Source of the DNA: Uranotaenia lowii | Taxonomy: Eukaryota > Arthropoda > Insecta > Diptera > Culicidae | Assembly (NCBI RefSeq): GCF_029784155.1 | Contig: NC_073693.1 | Span: forward strand, 27,936,002 to 28,000,001 | DNA length: 64,000 nucleotides | Direction: 5' to 3' | Shown: piece after piece, positions 1-11,314 of the stretch | Layout: each line of letters starts with the position of its first letter | How positions within the stretch are numbered: the first letter of the stretch is position 1 | Position numbers and translations under genes: made by a program | Notes under the pieces: model-generated | Told to the model about the DNA's origin: nothing | What the model saw: the letters and a program-made list of their open reading frames with translations, nothing else | Database searches by the model: none

Positions 1-4
1 GAAT

Positions 5-358
5 TTGCTTCTGCAGAGTGCTGTCAAGGAACGATCGGAGCTGGTGCCGGAAGCCAAGGCTGCGGAGATGAACTTGGCGGAAGCAAAATTGGTGGCTTCT
101 CAAGGACCTTCGAAGGAGTCCAAACCGAAAAGAGCCGCGTCAAGAGATCACGACTCCCCCGTAGTAATCGATTCCTTCAAAAAAAAAAAAAAAAAAGGAA
201 GGCGTACGGACTACGAGGGTGCCGACGGAGAAAGCAGTGGTAGAAGTTGGCGAATGATTCGTAAAATAAAGGAAAACGCGAAAAGTCGTCATGAAGCCAG
301 AACCATCCCTGTGTGGGTTATCCTGAATATAACTAATGCCCTGTGCATACATAAGTGA
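5..358 (+). other. unrecognised open frame upstream of a decayed R1 retroelement
   Basis: A 117-codon frame whose protein is charged and low in complexity (Lys, Glu and Ala rich) with a run of six lysines encoded by a long A tract near positions 179-196. I do not recognise a domain. It lies in the same orientation as, and about 370 bp before, the R1-type endonuclease fragment, so it could be a remnant of that element's ORF1 or of sequence 5' to it. The window cuts off its upstream side. The A tract is a likely slippage site. It could equally be a chance frame; I would not call it a gene. Confidence 0.25.
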
Positions 359-699
359 GCTTCCCTCTTACTCCATAATCGTGTTCACTTCTGCAGCTGC
401 TACGTGTGGTACTCCTCCATATTTTCACTTTCTACCTTTTTTCCACCGAACCAATTTTTTTTCACTTAACTTCACCGTCGTTTTTTTTCACTACCGTTAT
501 CGTCAAATTTGCTCAATTGAATGACCACGGTCTCTCCTCGAACGGATTATCTCTCCCCAACTCACGTAGAATTTAATTTACTCATCTGGCATTTTTTCAA
601 GAAGTGCTTAACTGGTTCAACTTGTTTTGGATAATAAATTAACTCTTATGTTATAGGTTTTTTCGGTTTCTTTCTTAGTTCTTATTATTCTCTACACTA

Positions 700-2770
700 C
701 GCTCCGCCAAGTTAGAAGACGATCGGGGAGTTGAACACAATGTTGGATGAACTCGCTCAGGAATTTACAGGGAAGGCCCCTGTAGTGATAGGAGAATTCT
801 TTAACGCTAGGGCGATTAACTGGGTGAGTAGGTGCAACAACCCCAGGGGATTTCTCAGCACCTATCGCAATCATGAAATACCAGATAGAACGTCATCACC
901 TTTGCGAGCCCATCATTAAAAACTGACATGAACTGGTGAGTGTTTGACCATTACACGCACAGCGATCACCAGGCGATACGCTAAAGCGTAGGAGACCGAA
1001 ATCCGGTAGGTGTAAGGCAATTGCCAGTTCATGAGTGGAGATGGAACACAGTTTTCGATAAAGATGTGTGCACGAAAGCTAAAAACATGTATTAAGCGTC
1101 GCATGTCCATAATGCTGAGCAGTTGACGAAAATGATGGTAGCAATGTGTGACATGACCATGCCCAGAAGGAATTCAGCAAGTTGGGGCGACGATCAGCGT
1201 ACTGGTAGACCGAAATTCGGTAGCCTAAGGTCGCCGACCGGAAAGTGTCCGAAAACATTGATAGAGCCAAAAACTTGCGGTGAATAAGGCCCCTGGTCCG
1301 GACGGAATCCTAAATGCATTGTTGAAGGTGGCGGTACAGACCATTCCGGGTACTTTCAGAGTGATGCTACAAAAGTGTTCCAACGAGGGATCCTTCCCCA
1401 ATCTGTGCTAAAAGGTGGAGTTGGTGCTACAACCGGAACCTGGGAACTTCCAGGGCATCCATCATCGTACAGATTCATTTGTCTGCTGGACACCCTTTTT
1501 AAGCTACCGGTGAGATATTCAACAGACTTATTATCTACACAGAAGGCGAAAGTGGACTGTCGGACAGGCAGTTCAGTTTTTGGAAAGGAAGATCTACGTT
1601 GGACAATATCCGAACGGTGACAGAGTACGCGAATGTGCATATAAAAAAGCGGACAGATGTTCGTCACTACGCCACTGTGACGATCGACATTTAGAATGCC
1701 TTCAACGATGTCAGCTGGAAAGCTATTGCCAAAGCGCTTCACAGGATGCGTGTTGCTAACACCCTCTGCAGGATAATAGGAAGCTTCTTCGAAAATCAAG
1801 TTCTGACGTACGAATCAGGAACTGGGCTGCGATCTACTGCTCTATTTATCAGCAGGTGTTCCACAGGGCTCCATACTTTGGACCTGTGCTTTGGAATGCC
1901 ATGTATGACTTGGTGTTAACGCTGAAACCTACCAGCAGGCGCGCAGATACTTGGATTTGCTGACGATTTCATGCTCATGATCACCGGCGAAGCAATCGAG
2001 GAGGTAGAAAACCATGTAACGGTGTCCGTAGAAAGGGTTGGCATCTGGATGGAGGGAGTTAAGCTTCAGAAAACTCACCATTAGTTCTACTCGTGACCCA
2101 CAAAAGAGTTGTGCCGCACAAATCTCCATGTTGGAGGACACACGGCATCTGAAATACCTCGAAACAGAAGCTGAAATACCTCGGAGTAATGGTTTTTATT
2201 CGTTTAAGTTTTGGTGCGTATGTCAAATACTGTTGCGAAAGTGTATCGGAAGTCATCGATTCATTGGCCTGGATTATGCCGAACTGCCATGGTCCAAAGA
2301 GTAGCAAGAGACGTCTCTTTTCGAACGTATGTAGCACTGTTGAAACTACGATACGGAGGAGCGGCCTGATGCTCCGCTATATAAGTAGAGCGCAACAGAT
2401 TCAAATAACGGAGTACACATTGGGTGATAGCCATACAGGACCATATCAGTAGAGAATAAGAAGTGTTATGAAGCAAGAGTAGTTGGAGGAGTGCGCAAAG
2501 CTTTACGAGCAGCGCTAATGCTCGAGTGACAGGAGCAATGGGGCGCATTGAACAACGCAAGATGGACGCATAGGCTAATCCCGCGACTTCCAGACTGGGT
2601 AAATCGGAAGTATGCTGATGTCTTCTTCTACCTGACGCAGTTCTTTTTGGGTCATGAGTGCTTTAACACGTTCGTCGCCACGCTCATTTTGGTAGTTTTA
2701 CTAGCCGGGCCCAAAGAAATTCTGGGAGCGAGAAAGAAAAGAGGGAGAGTTCCCAGATTTGCAACTTGAG
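700..2770 (+). pseudogene. decayed R1-clade non-LTR retrotransposon ORF2 (endonuclease, reverse transcriptase, C-terminus)
   Basis: Fragments of one ORF2 can be followed in order on the + strand with frame changes and stops between them. At about 731-850 is the endonuclease stretch with VVIGEFFNA and NWVSRCNNPRG, matching the R1-type pattern GDFNAWA...WGSR.TN.RG. At 1283-1390 is NKAPGPDGILN, the start of the reverse transcriptase. Between about 1530 and 1760 are pieces resembling LSDRQF, GRSTLDNIRTV and the motif A region (VTIDI-NAFNDVSW). At 1852-1878 is AGVPQGSIL and at 1953-1967 GFADD, the catalytic motif C. At 2548-2680 is RWTHRLIPRLPDWVNRK followed by YLTQFFLGHECF, resembling the R1 C-terminal YLTQ.LSGHGCF block. 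Known R1 elements use these enzymes for target-primed reverse transcription. Stops, frameshifts and the altered endonuclease Asp (GEFFNA for GDFNA) make this copy inactive. Clade placement is by motif only. Confidence 0.8.
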
Positions 2771-4440
2771 GCTAAACTGAGCGGCTTTCTTGAGTAAGAG
2801 AGCGTCACCTGTTTTTTGATGTGACGGGGCCCCCCAGGAAATACACTCGTCACCCGAATATGGTTGCCGTGGCGACGAACGTGTTAAGCAATACCTTCAT
2901 TGGCTAAAGCTCATCAGCTCGTTTTATTGCGTAGATACGAAGGCTACCGTATGCAAAGCTCAATTTGTCTTAAAGCAATTTGAGAATGAAAACAGCACTT
3001 TTGTTGCTATAATTCTTTAGGATTTTTATTAAACAGATAAAAATAGATTTTTCCTGTTGTAAGTTTGAAATAGTTCTAGGCTTTGTGATTACAAACGGTT
3101 TCATAGTCATGATTTGTTTTCATCCAGAAAAATATCGATCCAGCTTCGATGTTTTTTTTACACATTCTCGCTCTCATACATGCGTACAAGATAAAACCTC
3201 TAGAAGAAATATCCGAAAAAAAGCTGATTGAAGCAAAACAATCCTCCCGTTTGTTCCCCTAATATACTGCTACCTAATCGAAGCGAATCGAACACATTCG
3301 AACTAACGGATTCTCGATTGATTTAGGTCATCCGAAAAATATCCTTATACATATGTACGTATATGCTTAGAACTCCAAAATATTTGCTCTACTGTTTCGT
3401 AACAACTAAGGAAGGAAAATTAAGGAAGCATAACTGGATTATGAAATGAAGGACTGATTTGTAAAGTAAAAAAATCTGATCCAGATCAATGAATCATGTA
3501 GTTTTGAAAATTTGAGCAGGTAATTTGTGAAAAATATCACATCAGGTAGATTGCTAAAATTCTGTAATTATGTAAGTCCAATGCTATGCTATGGGAAGCT
3601 TATGATACAAGCTCAATCTGTTTGGCATGCTAACGTGAAATAGCCTTATTATTCTCCAAACGAGTCCTGCCAAACAGGAACAAGATGTACACATGCAAAC
3701 AACGAGCCAAAGCATGCACACATACACATCAACGCTATTTGCTACATGATGCCAACCTCCTATATTCTTCCGGCAGGAGGCTGCTTTGGCTCGCTGATGA
3801 TGATAATGATTATGGATGATGGCGATGTTTAATGAATTCTTCGCCCAGGAAGGGCAACATCGAAAGGAGAGGAAGGGATCCTAGTTGAGAGGTCAGATCC
3901 GCGCCAGGCAGGAATCTTTGGCACGTGATGCGCATAATTGTGGAAGTTTGTCGATGGGCTTTTGCGGGAGCCAGCTGGAAATATTGCTAACTGGCCACCA
4001 CGGGGAAAAATTCCTCCTACTCCTCAGAATCGTAGAGAAGCGTAAGCGGAAGCGGAAATCCTCCAGATTTTTATAAGCCAAAGTGCCAGCCGCCAAGTGT
4101 GAAGCGATTCTGAAGAGGCCTCTAATGGACACAAGTTGGACCGAATGATTTTGAGACTTTGATTTAATGGTTCGTCGTTAAGGACTTCCCGGGAAAACAT
4201 ACATTTTTTATCGTTGGAAATCATTCAAAACATCTGAACATTCTCTAATAAAAATTGTAAATAAAATAACTGAAACAGGATCCAAAAGATCGAGAATCGT
4301 TACATGAAACAACAAGCAGAGATCGAACAAATTGTGTAGAAAATAATGCAACTCAAGTCTAGTATTATTCTTGAGTTGAAGAAAATTAAAAGGCAGCAAA
4401 AAACAAGCTACAGCAAACAGCAAATTATGGTAAAAATTCC
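2771..4440. other. no feature recognised
   Basis: A+T-rich sequence with short homopolymers. Short open frames around 3885-4076 overlap on both strands and have no recognisable domain. I see no repeat ends, RNA gene or splice-supported coding sequence. Confidence 0.4.
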
Positions 4441-4447
4441 TGTTCAG

Positions 4448-5957
4448 CTGTCAAAATCGTCAAAATTGTCAAAATTGTCAAAATTGTCAAAATTGTCAAA
4501 ATTGTCAAAATTGTCAAAATTGTCAAAATTGTCAAAATTGTCAAAATTGTCAAAATTGTCAAAATTGTCAAAATTGTCAAAATTGTCAAAATTGTCAAAA
4601 TTGTCAAAATTGTCAAAATTGTCAAAATTGTCAAAATTGTCAAAATTGTCAAAATTGTCAAAATTGTCAAAATTGTCAAAATTATCAAAATTGTCAAAAT
4701 TATCAAAATTGTCAAAATTGTCAAAATTGTCAAAATTGTCAAAATTGTCAAAATTGTCAAAATTGTCAAAATTGTCAAAATTGTCAAAATTGTCAAAATT
4801 GTCAAAATTGTCAAAATTGTCAAAATTGTCAAAATTGTCAAAATTGTCAAAATTGTCAAAATTGTCAAAATTGTCAAAATTGTCAAAATTGTCAAAATTG
4901 TCAAATTTGTCAAAATTGTCAAAATTGTCAAAATTGTCAAAATTGTCAAAATTGTCAAAATTGTCAAAATTGTCAAAATTGTCAAAATTGTCAAAATTGT
5001 CAAAATTGTCAAAATTGTCAAAATTGTCAAAATTGTCAAAATTGTCAAAATTGTCAAAATTGTCAAAATTGTCAAAATTGTCAAAATTGTCAAAATTGTC
5101 AAAATTGTCAAAATTATCAAAATTGTCAAAATTGTCAAAATTGTCAAAATGGTCAAAATGGTCAAAATTGTCAAAATTGTCAAAATTGTCAAAATTGTCA
5201 AAATTGTCAAAATTGTCAAAATTGTCAAAATTGTCAAAATTGTCAAAATTGTCAAAATTTTCAAAATTGTCAAAATTGTCAAAATTGTCAAAATTGTCAA
5301 AATTGTCAAAATTGTCAAAATTGTCAAAATTGTCAAAATTGTCAAAATTGTCAAAATTGTCAAAATTGTCAAAATTGTCAAAATTGTCAAAATTGTCAAA
5401 ATTGTCAAAATTGTCAAAATTGTCAAAATTGTCAAAATTGTCAAAATTGACAAAATTGTCAAAATTGTCAAAATTGTCAAAATTGTCAAAATTGTCAAAA
5501 TTGTCAAAATTGTCAAAATTGTCAAAATTGTCAAAATTGTCAAAATTGTCAAAATTGTCAAAATTGTCAAAATTGTCAAAATTGTCAAAATTGTCAAAAT
5601 TGTCAAAATTGTCAAAATTGTCAAAATTGTCAAAATTGTCAAAATTGTAAAAATTGTCAAAATTGTCAAAATTGTCAAAATTGTCAAAATTGTCAAAATT
5701 GTCAAAACTGTCAAAATTGTCAAAATTGTCAAAATTGTCAAAATTGTCAAAATTGTCAAAATTGTCAAAATTGTCAAAATTGTCAAAATTGTCAAAATTG
5801 TCAAAATTGTCAAAATTGTCAAAATTGTCAAAATTGTCAAAATTGTCAAAATTGTCAAAATTGTCAAAATTGTCAAAACTGTCAAAATTGTCAAAATTGT
5901 CAAAATTGTCAAAATTGTTAAAATTTTCAAAATTGTCAAAATTGTCAAAATTGCCTA
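4448..5957. repeat. 9-bp satellite array (TTGTCAAAA)n, about 165 units
   Basis: The unit TTGTCAAAA repeats head to tail for about 1.5 kb. Nearly all units are identical. Single-base variants are scattered, for example near 4683 and 4702 (TTATCAAAA), 4905 (an A to T change), 5150-5162 (two TGGTCAAAA units in a row), 5448 (TTGACAAAA), 5648 (TTGTAAAAA) and 5707 and 5877 (CTGTCAAAA). The 5' edge is fairly sharp after TTCAGCTG; the 3' edge degrades through GTTAAAATTTTC before ending in GCCTAAATTATC. Because the period is a multiple of three and the unit has no stop codon in any frame, long artificial open frames (Ser-Lys-Leu or Thr-Ile-Leu repeats) run across it on both strands. These are not genes. 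Confidence 0.98.
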
Positions 5958-7379
5958 AATTATCTTTTTTTCACTCGATTATTGCCATAACTCAACGCTT
6001 TCTGGCTTTCAAACTCAATCATCTCAATTTTTTAAATTTTGCATTGTCGAACAGGTGATAAATTATTCGTAGCCATTCCTTGAAGCGATTCCGGTCTTCG
6101 AAATATCGAACATTTTATCGCTTCATTTCGTTCGAACTTATTAAATATATAAACCCATAGTTTACGAACCGCCTGGTTTTGCTGATAAACGACGATGGCG
6201 AGACGCGTCGCGTTCAGAATTTCTACGCTATTCCAATCCCCCTCCAATGCCATTTTTTGGAATCTCACCTTTCCTGAAACTTCATCGCTTGGAGCCTTCA
6301 GAAGGTTGATAGAGAAAAAATCGACCTGCTCCGCCCGGAATGAAATGGAATGGAATTTTTATGAACTGCCAAGCAATAAAATCTCCGAATTTCTCGAACA
6401 AAATCATGCCTCTCCCATTAGCATAAGCCTAAAAGCTATCAGCAGAACGCACGCCAGAGCTATTAGTGAAACCGAAAATGTGACGGCTGAGGGTTGGGGG
6501 TGGAGTGTGAAAATTCGACGGCTAAGGTGAGGTTTCTTCCCCCCTGGAGGGCTTCATCGAGGTTTAGACAGTTATATGAATATCGGGATCGGAAGTTTTG
6601 GATTTCTTTTTTTTTTTTTTTGACTGCAGGGAAACCCTCTGCCTGAATAAAGTTTGATGAAGAGATGGAGAAATTCGAAGGACAGAACGCAATCGCAAAA
6701 TGGCATCAACTATGCTAATTTAAAAGCTTCCTGAATATCCCCAACCATGTAGGAAAAGATGAGAACGACGATGATTGTCGAAGCAGATTGCTTTATTTCC
6801 GTGGACAAGCAATCTTTTCAGAATTGTGTCGAGTATTACAAAAACATTGCGAAAAAAAAGCTATGATAAATGAAACACATAGCAAGATTTTTTTCAAAAA
6901 CAAACGCCTAATTTAACTTATTGTCAACGAATTTTTGAATGATTTTCGTTCCTTTTATTAAATTTAAAAAAAAATCCACCTTCCATGACAAAAAAAATTG
7001 AAAAATCCTACCGCTCATTTCCAGTCTTCCCGAATTCAATTAACCCTAACGAACGTCACCCGGAACGGAAATGGGGAAACCACCGATCGAGATCGTCTCG
7101 TAAATTGGATAAAACAATCGAATGGCATCGCATCAAAGGATTTTCCGGGGCGGTCTGTTAAAACCGTTTGAATTAACCCTGACAAATCCAAATATCCAAG
7201 AAGACAGGCCAAGAACGCAGAAGTAGAAGAAAGGGTAAACAATATTGAAAGTAAAATCGATTTTGTTACTTGAGACAACAAGGGAAGGCGGCAAAACCAT
7301 TTGTTTTGACAAACTCGATGAATTCACCTTCAAATAAGCTGTGATATTTGCTTGAACATTGAAAAAAAATTCAACATTA
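5958..7379. other. spacer between the two satellite arrays; no feature recognised
   Basis: About 1.4 kb of mixed sequence, with a somewhat higher G+C segment around 6060-6560. A 111-codon open frame at 6195-6530 and an 81-codon one at 7036-7281 (- strand) have no domain I recognise and no codon or splice context to support them. A T tract lies near 6608-6620. Confidence 0.4.
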
Positions 7380-7593
7380 TTAAAATCTTTGAAATTTTGA
7401 CATTTTTGACATTTTTGACATTTTTTTATGATTTTTTTGTATTTATAAAATTTTAAAAATTTTTAAAATTTTTAATATTTTTGAAATTTTTGAAGTTTTT
7501 GAAAATTTTTAAATTTTTGGAACGTTTGAAACTTTTGTTATTTTTGAAATCTTTGACATTTTTGACTTTTTCGACATTTTTGACATTTTTGTC
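7380..7593. repeat. degenerate leading edge of the second 9-bp array
   Basis: Imperfect 8-9-bp units of the form ATTTTTGACA and TTTTTGAAA precede the pure array. Several TTTTTGACA units are visible around 7395-7420 and 7553-7585. They differ from the array unit TTTTTGTCA by one base and from the reverse complement of the first array (ATTTTGACA) by one base, so they look like intermediates between the two arrays. Confidence 0.8.
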
Positions 7594-8614
7594 TTTTTTG
7601 TCATTTTTGTCATTTTTGTCATTTTTGTCATTTTTGTCATTTTTGTCATTTTTGTCATTTTTGTCATTTTTGTCATTTTTGTCATTTTTGTCATTTTTGT
7701 CATTTTTGTCATTTTTGTCATTTTTGTCATTTTTGTCATTTTTGTCATTTTTGTCATTTTTGTCATTTTTGTCATTTTTGTCATTTTTGTCATTTTTGTC
7801 ATTTTTGTCATTTTTGTCATTTTTGTCATTTTTGTCATTTTTGTCATTTTTGTCATTTTTGTCATTTTTGTCATTTTTGTCATTTTTGTCATTTTTGTCA
7901 TTTTTGTCATTTTTGTCATTTTTGTCATTTTTGTCATTTTTGTCATTTTTGTCATTTTTGTCATTTTTGTCATTTTTGTCATTTTTGTCATTTTTGTCAT
8001 TTTTGTCATTTTTGTCATTTTTGTCATTTTTGTCATTTTTGTCATTTTTGTCATTTTTGTCATTTTTGTCATTTTTGTCATTTTTGTCATTTTTGTCATT
8101 TTTGTCATTTTTGTCATTTTTGTCATTTTTGTCATTTTTGTCATTTTTGTCATTTTTGTCATTTTTGTCATTTTTGTCATTTTTGTCATTTTTGTCATTT
8201 TTGTCATTTTTGTCATTTTTGTCATTTTTGTCATTTTTGTCATTTTTGTCATTTTTGTCATTTTTGTCATTTTTGTCATTTTTGTCATTTTTGTCATTTT
8301 TGTCATTTTTGTCATTTTTGTCATTTTTGTCATTTTTGTCATTTTTGTCATTTTTGTCATTTTTGTCATTTTTGTCATTTTTGTCATTTTTGTCATTTTT
8401 GTCATTTTTGTCATTTTTGTCATTTTTGTCATTTTTGTCATTTTTGTCATTTTTGTCATTTTTGTCATTTTTGTCATTTTTGTCATTTTTGTCATTTTTG
8501 TCATTTTTGTCATTTTTGTCATTTTTGTCATTTTTGTCATTTTTGTCATTTTTGTCATTTTTGTCATTTTTGTCATTTTTGTCATTTTTGTCATTTTTGT
8601 CATTTTTGTCATTT
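7594..8614. repeat. 9-bp satellite array (TTTTTGTCA)n, about 113 units, uniform
   Basis: The unit TTTTTGTCA repeats without any substitution I can see from about 7600 to 8612, then ends abruptly in TTTTCGTTTG. The uniformity contrasts with the first array, which carries roughly a dozen variants. Artificial open frames (Phe-Leu-Ser or Met-Thr-Lys repeats) span it and should not be annotated as proteins. The true copy number may differ if the assembly collapsed or expanded the array. Confidence 0.98.
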
Positions 8615-8660
8615 TCGTTTGATTATTGTGTTATTGGTCTGTCATTATTTCTTGTTTTTT

Positions 8661-8844
8661 TTTTTACTTTTGTATCGGTTTTTGTACATATTTGAATCAT
8701 TATGTAATCATTTTCTTCTTATTTTCAATTATTCCTTTTAATTTTTTTTTGTTTTTTACTTTTGTATCGGTTTTTGAACATATTTGAATCATTATTGAAT
8801 CATTTTCTCCTTATTTTCAATTATTTCGTTTAATTTTTTTTTTC
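8661..8844. repeat. two-copy tandem duplication, 92-bp period
   Basis: ACTTTTGTATCGGTTTTTG at 8666 recurs at 8758, and the match continues through CATATTTGAATCATTAT, a TCTTATTTTCAATTATT segment and a T tract. The copies differ at a few positions (for example TTTGTACAT against TTTGAACAT). It abuts the end of the uniform satellite. Confidence 0.93.
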
Positions 8845-9180
8845 TCTTTTTGTTTTGTTTATTTTTAATAAATTTTTGTTAAATTCTTGTGTCAAGTTTG
8901 TGTTTCTTTTTGTCCTTATTTGTTTTTTTTTTAATTTTTTACTCATTCTATTCAATGATCATTCCCGAGTCCATTTTTTTTTTCGATATCGTCAATTTTT
9001 ATTTATTTTTTATTGTGTTTTTTATTTTATGTTTCATATTTCTACACTTCAAATTTTTGTTAATTTTTTTTTTCATTTTATTTTATATTTTCGCCTTTCC
9101 ATTCAATTTTTTTCAAGTTTTCTCCGTTTTCTCTAGATTTATGTTGATTTCATGTTTTTTTATTTTTCCATTAAGAAAAG
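8845..9180. other. T-rich tract, no gene
   Basis: Extremely T-rich + strand with runs of 8-10 T. Open frames here encode Phe/Leu/Ile-rich low-complexity peptides in two overlapping frames and reflect composition only. Confidence 0.6.
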
Positions 9181-11314
9181 TAACCCAGATTACGAAACAA
9201 AATCGATTGAGGGTTCCCTCAAAGGAAGCCAAAACTGGTGGCTGGTGGCTCGAAGACGACCAGTTGACGGGAAAGCCTAACTGCAAATAACATTCTCGGA
9301 ATCCGGATCCCCCGAACTGACGGATGGTTCACTGGCAGACTTGAAAAGCAAAATTGTTGCCCCATCTTCTGCATCCTTTTTCGCATTTCGCTTAGCTTGT
9401 AAGTTCATTCTCTTTTTTCCGGAGCCAGCCAGAAGAGCGCCGGAAATGGCAAATGATGAATAAGAAAAATTGTTCCAGGCACCATTTTGCGATTATGTTT
9501 TTCTCTGTTTCATTTCGATTATAAAAGCGAGCAGTAGCATCGTCGTCATACCAGCAACGAGTTAGGAGGGATCTGTTTTGAGCCCGAACCCGGGGATCTG
9601 CTTTTGATAAGCGAGACCTTTAGCGGTGATATATCATGCGCGAGTGAGGGGTTGAGGGAAAAAAGGAGCCAAAAAATAAGTACCTTGTTTCAAAACAACA
9701 TGTACACAACAAATTCAGCAACGTTCCAAAGCAAAGTCCAAAGTTGAGCCGAGAGAATGTTCGTGGGCCGGAAAACGCATACAAATTTTATCTTGCGCGT
9801 AAAATTTATTCCCTTTCAAGTTTTGTTTCGTTCAGCTTTGTGTATGTGATGTTGTTTTTCCTTCTTCTCCCGGGAAAATTGTGGGTGGGTGGATAATTCT
9901 TCAACAGCGTTGTCGAGACAAACGAAAACAAGCGTGTGAAAATTTAACACACACACCCGGACCTTGGCTCAAAATGGTGCAATTCTTCAAAAGTGGCAAA
10001 TTGAAATACGAACGAGTGTTTTCTGTTCTACTATCTACTAGCAAAAGTTGCACCGGACCGACCCTGGGCTTGGTGGAAGCAGTTCCTTCTGGGTGATTCA
10101 TACACACCAACAGTTTCCCCCTTATTACAATGTTTTTTTTCAACTTCCTTTGTGACATTAGCGGAACCAGAAGGGACAATTTCTTGGCACAGCCGGAAAA
10201 TGGCTAAAGCTATTTGTAACTTTCACACATTCCATGTGTACCCATATCATGTCATACTTACTTGGTGGAATTGGTTTTGGTTTGGTAAGAGTTTGAGTCG
10301 GCGCGGCGCTTATTTTTCTGTCTTTCCTCTAGTAAACAGTCATTGCTGTTTTTTGAGGGCGAGTTTGGCTGATTCATGATCACAAATTCTTATTGAAGAT
10401 CATTCAAGTGAATCGTTTTTTTCACATGAAGGTTCCCCGAAACAGCTTTTGACGCATCCAACACTCCAATTTCTATAAAAATTTAGAACATTTCCTGGTT
10501 GGTATACCCTTTAATTTAAAAAAAAATCCATTCCGTGGGATTTTTTGTATAAAAAAAAACATTTCTTTGAATTGCCTCAACGGTAAAAAATTTAAATGGC
10601 AGTGAAATTTTCCATTGAGTTGATTTAATTCATCAGGAACTTTGGAAGCGTTCAGTCAGGTAAATTCATATCATAATTTTCATTGGATTCGTTTAATGAA
10701 CCGGTTTTAACGTGCAATATTGTTTGTCATAAGAGTCTTATGAAATTCTTACTGTTTAAATCTTATGGAAAATAGAAGAAACGGAAAAAAGAAAATATAA
10801 TGAACACATTTATTCATGCCATCAGTTTATTCATCGTTCTTCACTGCTCATGAAGTTTTTAAGCATTTCTTGGTGAGATGTAATTGTGATTTTTTTAACA
10901 GTAAGTAGGAGGTAAGTTTTTCTTATAAACGTGAAATATATTTGTAAACTTAAATACATTTTCTGGTTACATCTTTTCTGGTTGCTTACCGGCAACAAAT
11001 GCAAAGTTTATTGGAACCCGTTGTTGTTGTGCTGCTGATGATCACTATTGCTAACAAATTTGCCAAAAAAATGGAAAATTCAAATATTTTGAATTTTTAT
11101 TATTATAGGTGAAATTTCCTGTTTCTTAAGACCCTCTCATGAAAAAAACGAAATCCTCTCATTGAAGAAGGTGTGTTTTTCTCAAGGCGCCAGTTTATAA
11201 GAGAATTATTTGGCATACTCAAGAGTATTTATCTGATTGTAGGACTCCTACTGCCAGTGCATCATTCTCTTTCTAACGATTTAATGCTAAATTTTTAATG
11301 AAAGGTAACGTGTA
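9181..11314. other. mixed sequence, no feature recognised
   Basis: The first 1.2 kb is less A+T-rich than its surroundings and contains no recognisable repeat. A TATAAAAG lies near 9520 but nothing downstream supports a gene. A short stem, AAAAAATCC paired with GGATTTTTT, lies at about 10520-10545. Short open frames at 9881-10379 have no recognisable domain. Confidence 0.35.

Noticed and set aside
4346..5948. Very long open frames encoding Ser-Lys-Leu, Val-Lys-Ile and Thr-Ile-Leu repeats on both strands
   Set aside because: They are produced by the stop-free 9-bp satellite unit in every frame. There are no gene signals, and several overlap each other.
6195..6530. 111-codon open frame
   Set aside because: No domain, no splice or promoter support, and composition like its surroundings.
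4448..8614. CRISPR-like regular repeats
   Set aside because: The units are contiguous 9-mers without spacers, and the DNA is eukaryotic.
7481..8695. Open frames of Phe-Leu-Ser and Met-Thr-Lys repeats
   Set aside because: Same cause: translation of the (TTTTTGTCA)n array on both strands.
9515..9560. TATAAAAG as a promoter
   Set aside because: Only a TATA-like string in A+T-rich DNA; no coding sequence or initiator context downstream.
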